A stretch of DNA of 64,000 nt from Rapana venosa. Taxonomy: Eukaryota > Mollusca > Gastropoda > Neogastropoda > Muricidae. The position numbers and the translations under genes are program-made. The notes under the pieces are model-generated. The model did no database searches, had not been told where the DNA came from, and worked only from the letters and a program-made list of their open reading frames with translations. Position 1 is the first letter of the stretch, and each line of letters begins with the position of its first letter. The stretch lies in NCBI GenBank assembly GCA_028751875.1, contig CM054153.1, positions 8,078,006 to 8,142,005 of the forward strand. The letters are read 5' to 3'. This document shows, piece after piece, positions 58,003 through 64,000 of the stretch.

Positions 58003-60480
58003 GTGTGTGTAAGTGTGTGTGTGTGCGTGCGTGTTTGCACATATATGCTCATGCATCTTATGTTTACCCATATATATATAATTTCCTTCTGGGGGCAAAG
58101 GGGTATTCCATTATTTAATTTTTTATAGTTTTGAAAACTTCTAAGCCCCCTCCCCACTCCCTCATTCTGCCCCCACCCCTTTTATCTCGTCCACCCCACA
58201 GTTTAGCCACAAGCTACCTCCCTCCCATACATCAGCCAAACCCTATCCCTGTTCCAGCCTGTTTCTCGCTAACAGCCCCAAGCCCCGGAGCAGACTGATA
58301 GCAGTTCAGCAGACGACAATTCAAGCCGTTCCTTCAAGCGGCAAACAAGATCACAGAAGAGCCCGTCTCAAGGGCAGCAACTCCCCTACACAGCGATGAA
58401 AGGAATCACTTCATTTCGCCGCAGTCGATACTGTCTGGCCGCGCTACTGCCGCTACTGCTACTACTACTACTGCTACTACCAGCACGACTGCTATGAACT
58501 GTGAGATACAAGCACATAGGTAGACCACACTGGCTAGTCAAGGAAAACATGGTTTAACGAGTTCAAAGATTTTCTCCGTATTACAATCAATCCCCGAGGC
58601 AAAAATGGTCGCATACGCAAAATCTCACCCCTGGTGAAGCCTGCAGCTCCATCCGAGAAGAAAAGACTGACCCCAGACTACAGTCAGCATCATCAATGTC
58701 CATTATGTCTTCTTCAGCAGATTCGACAGCATTGTAAGGACGGCATTGATTGGCTACCAATGGTCACTCTGATCCAATAGCTGTTAGTTTTTGTGGTCCT
58801 GTCAGGCTGTTGTAAGCAGAGCAAGGGGGAGGACTCTGCCACAGACGAAATGATAGGGAAAAGATTTCTTGCCATGATTTTGTACAGAATTCAATGTCCA
58901 CCTTAGTGACTGTGCTCACTGAGCGTCCTTGCCTACTACAGCAACCAACTTTTCTTCTTCTGTGTATCATTTTTACTGTTCATGTTTCTTCCCCAGCTGT
59001 GTTCACTTTAACTGTATATACTGTACACCACTATTTTGAAGTTTCTTCAGTTTGCAGTTACAAAGAACTGTCTGGCAGCCCCTTTAAAGAAACCTTTCAT
59101 CAGTAGCTAGTGACCTTTATAGTGTTTAATTGACAGGGCTTGTTCTTCTTCACAATACGCTGAATACTACGTAATCAGTAACAATGTCACTCTTTTACAC
59201 AAAATAATATGACAGAAGGGGATGAATTCGAGCGTTTATGTTACACCTGCAGCATATATCTGCAGACAGCGTTGAGCCATACTGCCTGGCTGCATAGTCT
59301 TGTAGGGAACGAAACAAAAACCTTTTCAAAGATTATTTACTGATAAGTTGACTATGTCATGCTCTCATATGACAAGTAATCCACAATGAAGGACATGGAA
59401 AAGACAAGGAAATGCCCACAAATAAAGATCTGAATAAACGTATGGTTTGTTGAAGATAGAAGGCAAGTACTATCTAGTACTAAACCATGAATAATTTTGT
59501 TGTTTTTTAAAAAAATAAGAGGAGAGATATAAATGTCTACATGTAATAACCTGAATACACCATTGCCTTGTTTGAATTAAAAAAATTATGAAATAAGAAA
59601 TCATCGATAATTCTGTAGTTTGTTTTAAAAAAGGGAAGAGAAATAACTGCCTACAAAGCAAAATTATGAATACACATCTGCCTTGTTCAATTTAAATTTA
59701 AAAAGTGATAAAATATAGGTCAGTGGAGCCGCCATTATTATGATGTCACTTTCTTACCCCAAGATACAAGAAAACTTAGCGATGGCCGCCTCAGCTGAGG
59801 CCCTCTCTCTCTCTCTCCCACACACATACACCTCACACACACACACACACACACACTCACACACTTCAGCTACTGGATTTGGGCTGACTACTGCCTACAA
59901 CTTCAAACCCAATTATGCAGAAGAAAAACGCCAGTAAAGTGCTGAACCAGAAACTACACCCTTCTGAAGAAAGCAGTAACACAACAGAAAAGGGCCAGAA
60001 CCCGACCTGCTCACATGACAAATGTGGTTTTCACTCTCCCCTTACTCCTGGGAAGAAAAGCTGCTGTCAGAGAAAGACATTCACGTTTGAAGTATGACCC
60101 TCCATACCCAGCAGATTGCTTTGATCGCTGAATTAGCTGACAGCATTGCGCTGCAGCAGTTGTTTTATTCATGGTGACAAAGTTTTGTCACAAATATCAG
60201 ACGTACCGTCATCCTTTGAATCGTTTCTGATGTTCTTCAGCAATGACGAACTGGGGCAGTGTAACGCCACCGTTTATTTACTGTAGAAGACAGTTCTGCA
60301 CGGTTCACGCATCGAACTATCAGGTTAGCGCACAATCACTCTGTTTAAATCAGGGAAGGAAGTTTGTCAGTAATCACGTTTTTGATTGTTGATCATGAAT
60401 AGCCTGTGTGTCAAACTACTCTGTGTGTCAGAACTGTCTCTTATGAATATCTACATAGTTCACGGCCTTGTGCACGGCAA
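58003..60480. other. Sparse region, no supported gene
   Basis: The region holds (CTA)n/(CTG)n short triplets at 58440-58485, an S2 tail fragment at about 58597-58660 (AATCTCACCCCTGGTGAAGC), AT-rich sequence at 59450-59720 and a (CA)n at about 59818-59860. A 60-codon open frame at 59915-60097 with several Cys has no recognisable similarity and no splice or promoter context. No gene is called. Confidence 0.5.
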
Positions 60481-60499
60481 TTATTCGCAATGGAAATCC

Positions 60500-60925
60500 A
60501 TGATTGTCCATTCCTTGGCTAGAGTTCCGAGGTTCACCACTAGTGACATTTTTGCATTTGAGGCGACTGTTTTTTCCCCAGCACGAAGGTAGCAGCATTC
60601 CGACTTCGGGGTGGTGTCTAAACACGACACCAGTGTGCACGCAGTTAAAAAACCAGTCGTCATCCGTTCCTACCGGCTCACTATGGCCTGCTTTTACGAA
60701 AGGTAGAACAGGTTTTAACGTGTGTCCAAGATGTTCTACGCGCGTTCGCACGCGGGACCTCGATTTATAGTCTCATCCAAAGGATTTTCATTGGAGTGGA
60801 GTCGGTACTGATGCTCAACTCCAGAGAAAAATCCCCTTGAACAGGTGCCTCAGTGGTGGCTCGAACCGGGTCGCAGATCATGGGCGTCATCGCTCTAACC
60901 ACTAGGCTATACCGGGAATCCCCAT
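60500..60925 (-). mobile_element. tRNA-derived SINE, family S2, near-complete
   Basis: The minus strand begins CCCGGTATAGCCTAGTGGTT (box A-like), with GACCCGGTTCGAGCC as box B. The body matches 160-490 and 45985-46400, and the tail (plus-strand GTTCCGAGGTTCACCACTAG) matches 61665-61690 inverted. Confidence 0.85.
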
Positions 60926-61329
60926 CCATTGAAATACAACGTCAGTTTTTGTTTTGTTTTGCCGACCACAATAAGTACATCATACACCTAAATGTACTAT
61001 GGACTACAGGACTTTGGGGGACTAAATACTATCTATTTCCCCTGTATCTCATCACAGTACAGACAGACAAACATCTAAGACAGGTAACTTGATAGCACCC
61101 TTACAGATAATGGCAATCGTAATGACAATGCCGTCTGTCCTTTTGTCCGCATACAATGATAAGTGTCACGACTATAGCTGCTCTGGAGAGAAAAGCAATA
61201 CCCTTTTGTCGCCCTACTTTCTCTATTTCAAAGTAAACTGTCAGCTACATTATTCCCCGATTCTTTCCAATTTTCTTCGGGTCGGTATTCAGACAACTTA
61301 ATTCCTTCATCGTCGTTTCATTGACTCAA

Positions 61330-61690
61330 AAACACGGACACTCTAGCCGAGTGGTTAAGATCGACTTCGATCCCGTGGGTCCATGAAGTCGTGAGTTCGA
61401 ATCTCGGGGGCCGTCTAGTGAATTAAAGGTGGGGATTTTTACAATCTTCCAGGTCAACTTCAAGTGCACACCTGCCAGTGCCTTAATTCCCTTCGTATGT
61501 ATATATACACATGCAGATGACAGAATATGCGGGGTAAAGATCCCATAATTCATGTCAAGTTCGGTGAGTCACGGAAACATAACATACCCAGCATACATCC
61601 CTAACGTCGGAATGCGGCTACCTTCACGGTAGGCAAAACCGGGCGCATACGCCAAATCTCACCATTGGTGAACCTCGGAGCTCTGGCTGA
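61330..61690 (+). mobile_element. tRNA(Leu)-like SINE, family S2 tail
   Basis: The head GACACTCTAGCCGAGTGGTT (box A-like) and GAGTTCGAATCTCG (box B) are followed by GGTGGGGATTTTTACAATCT and the shared tail GGAATGCGGCTACCTTCACG, TCTCACCATTGGTGAACCTC. It shares the tail with elements whose heads differ. A real tRNA gene is unlikely because the sequence continues colinearly with other SINE copies. Confidence 0.88.
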
Positions 61691-62160
61691 AGAACAGAGA
61701 AAACTACTCCACAAGAGAGACAGACAGCCAGCTTGCCGCAGGCTGAACAGGAAAACAAGGAGTTCACAAATCGCTATCCACATGACCCTAGGGGCCAGCG
61801 GGGGTCTTGGAGTGGAAAAAAGCCATAACACAAAGCCGTCTTCCAATCAAGTGACGACACTGTTAGCTCTAGCCAGGCCAGGCCTTGGTCCACGCGGAGG
61901 GACGTGCTCAGAGACGACTGTGGGTCACGGTGTAAAGTGCTGGCTGTCTGGTGGGTGATGCTGGCCCCGGCCTTCCATTCCCTAATGAACAGGCAATAAT
62001 GGGATTGTGTCTGTCTGTCCCTTCATCTCTCCGTCTGTATAGAGTGCGTTTTTTTGTGATATATAAAAAAAAACCCATAAAGCTTATGGGATTGTTTCTG
62101 TCGGTTTATCTTTCATCTTTATATGCTGTCATTTTGTGGAAAAAACTGTAAGCTTAGAAT
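61691..62160. other. Unique spacer
   Basis: I see no recognisable gene or repeat here; a short A run is at 62066-62073. Confidence 0.45.
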
Positions 62161-62164
62161 ACAT

Positions 62165-62200
<36 letters not shown>

Positions 62201-62485
62201 ACTCTCTCTCTCTCTCTCTGTGTGCGTGTGTGTGTTGTGTGTGTGTGTGTGTGTGTGTGTGGTGTGTTGTGTGTGTGTGCAGGGCAGCGTGCGTGTTTGT
62301 AGTGTGTGTGCGCAGGGTGTATGTGTTGCAGGGTTTTGTATGTGTGCAGGGTGTGTGTATGTACCTACGTACGGTGTGTGTGTGTGTGTGTGGTGTGTGT
62401 GTGTGTGGTGTGTGTGCAGGCGCGCGTGCTTGTTTAGTGTGCGTGCGTGCGAGCGCGCGCGTGTGTGTATACATGCGCGGGTGTG
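62165..62485 (+). repeat. (CT)n and (GT)n compound array
   Basis: CT runs to 62219, then GT-rich imperfect units with CAGGGTGTGTGTATGT motifs. Confidence 0.9.
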
Positions 62486-62624
62486 TATGTGTTCCAGAAG
62501 TATGTAGGTTATGCCTGGAATCGGTCAAGAATCCTCATGCCTCTGAAGAAAAGAGACCTGTACATATGCAGTACTTCTGTTTCTGTGCATGCTCTTCACT
62601 TGGGCTGCTGAAAACCTTTAGGGG

Positions 62625-62626
<2 letters not shown>

Positions 62627-62692
<66 letters not shown>

Positions 62693-62697
62693 GAGAC
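62627..62697 (+). repeat. (GA)n microsatellite
   Basis: About 32 GA dinucleotides with CA interruptions at the end. Confidence 0.92.
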
Positions 62698-62827
62698 AAT
62701 GACATTGACAATGACAAATTCTGTTATTTCGAGGATAAGGAATAAGCACTCACGTACTTTTTTTACATCCAGTCCCCGCTCTTAGGGATACATAGGTGAT
62801 ACAATAAAATAAGCCCAATACTACGAA

Positions 62828-63110
62828 CCCCCCCCCCCCCCCCCACACACACACAAAACAACCCATAAAACCACCGAAAAAAAGGAAAAAACCCAACAAC
62901 AAATAATAAAAGACAGCAAAACAGAACAGAACAAAACAAAAAACACAGAAAGAACAACAACAAAATAGCAAAGAAACCAAGAGCAAAGTAAAAGCAGCAA
63001 CAACAACAAGGGGAGAGGGGACAAAATAATCCCCCCCCCAAAAAACCACAACAACAACAACCACCACCAAAACAAAACAACAGCAAAAAACCAAAAACAA
63101 CAAGAAAACC
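62828..63110 (+). repeat. Poly-C run and A-rich (CAA)-type low-complexity tract
   Basis: A C run at about 62827-62844 precedes AACAACAACA-rich sequence. Almost no G is present until 63100. Confidence 0.85.
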
Positions 63111-63294
63111 TCCATAATATTAAGGAGAACAAACCATGTAAATAGTATCATTTGGCTAACGGAAAGAAACGTCAACAAATTCATGATACTTTTTATGGGA
63201 AAGTAACAGCAATAGTAAACTACATAAAAATAGTATATAAGCAGACTTAGGAGATTATGTAAAAGCAATTTACATTCCCATGCACACGGACACG

Positions 63295-63296
<2 letters not shown>

Positions 63297-63382
<86 letters not shown>
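63297..63382 (+). repeat. (GA)n(GACA)n microsatellite
   Basis: About 28 GA units followed by seven to eight GACA tetramers. Confidence 0.92.
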
Positions 63383-63561
63383 GAAGTCAAAGAGGCAGTG
63401 AAGCGAAACAAACGCACAAACCATAGGCTCTCTAGTTCTAAGCGCTCTTTCACGCAGTCCTGCCATTTCCTCTTAACTGGACCGTTGCTAATTCCATCCC
63501 GTCATTATTCATCATTCTATTGCACACAAGTCCCTACTTCTTTTCCGCCCGACCTTGCTTC

Positions 63562-63660
63562 AGCCAATAAAAATGGAGGTTGTTTTTTCGCGTGGATGTG
63601 CTTTCTGTATCGATGATTCTGATTGGTGATCTACGGTTGGCTTTGCACCAATCAGGATCT
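63562..63660. promoter_or_regulatory. Cluster of CCAAT motifs
   Basis: CAGCCAATAAAAATGG (63560s), GATTGGTGATC (about 63622) and CACCAATCAGGAT (about 63647) lie within 100 bp. Such spacing is seen in NF-Y-bound promoters. No transcript or first exon is visible, so this is suggestive only. Confidence 0.2.
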
Positions 63661-63780
63661 TTGTGACTGCCCTAAGGTGGTTGGGTTGAACAGGGGCTGG
63701 GCATCCTGTCTTGGTTGCATTCAATGTTATGGAAGAAGAATTATGTCAAAGCAACACTGATTACCTTGGGTTTGAGTATG

Positions 63781-63782
63781 TG

Positions 63783-63821
<39 letters not shown>

Positions 63822-63832
63822 TGTGTGTGTGA
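63781..63832 (+). repeat. (GT)n microsatellite
   Basis: About 24 GT units with one CT interruption. Confidence 0.92.
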
Positions 63833-64000
63833 AGTGAAAATAGTAAAAAGATTGAGGGAGAAAGAAAAAAACAGACGGAGGGAGGGAGACAGGGAGCGAG
63901 AGGAGACAGAGAGAGAGATGTTGGGGTAGGAGAGAGAGACAAACGGAAGGACAATGAATTAACCCCACAGCAAATCTGTAGCAGGTGTTAACCTTGGACA

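Noticed and set aside
59915..60097. 60-codon Cys-containing frame
   Set aside because: No similarity, promoter, splice or duplicate evidence; this length is expected by chance.
61335..61420. Functional tRNA-Leu gene
   Set aside because: Head pairing is imperfect and the sequence continues into a SINE body and tail shared with other copies.

Overview
This window looks like a stretch of an animal nuclear genome, most probably a mollusc and perhaps a gastropod. The reasons are one intron-rich gene with animal-type GT-AG introns, tRNA-derived SINEs (one resembling mollusc V-SINE/RUDI-type repeats), APE-type non-LTR retrotransposon remains, and very abundant micro- and minisatellites. There are no operons, no bacterial-type gene density and no CRISPR array. 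Two runs of exactly 500 N (27511-28010 and 43501-44000) are scaffold gaps. The species call is an inference.

The one host gene I can identify is the C-terminal third of centlein (CNTLN), a coiled-coil centriole/centrosome-linker protein, on the + strand from about 2241 to 41790. Eight exons are well supported (2241-2338, 3467-3553, 21182-21313, 25390-25533, 32612-32709, 33983-34091, 39445-39504, 41509-41790). Two more are tentative (4964-5135, 6156-6304). Upstream exons and the last exon(s) are not visible. No convincing host gene was found in the 22 kb after 41790.

Layout. 1-20.6 kb: exons A-D followed by a decayed LINE, then the same block repeated (about 9.55-20.6 kb) with many indels, frame-broken exons and a 5-kb interior (13.6-18.7 kb) unlike the rest of the window; this looks more like a haplotig or assembly duplication than biology. 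21-25.5 kb: exon E, a 2.9-kb GTGACCACAC minisatellite, and exon F directly against it. 25.7-37 kb: three copies of a 2.7-kb TTAA-flanked DNA transposon, two direct and one inverted, with exons G and H between copies two and three; the element carries a promoter-like block. 37-41 kb: nested SINE/LINE insertions, a piggyBac-type MITE inside a SINE, and exons I and J. 42-48.5 kb: LINE fragments, a G-rich minisatellite and a tRNA/5S-rRNA chimeric SINE inside a CR1/L2-like LINE. 48.5-64 kb: simple-repeat-dominated DNA containing an old tandem duplication (about 50.7-54.25 versus 54.95-57.74 kb), in which each unit preserves the empty site for insertions in the other.

The most interesting items are the tRNA/5S chimeric SINE (two copies, both with target-site duplications, one with an empty-site paralogue), the TTAA transposon with an NF-Y/E-box/YY1-like promoter block, two MITEs with clean empty sites, and minisatellites that run right up to centlein splice acceptors.
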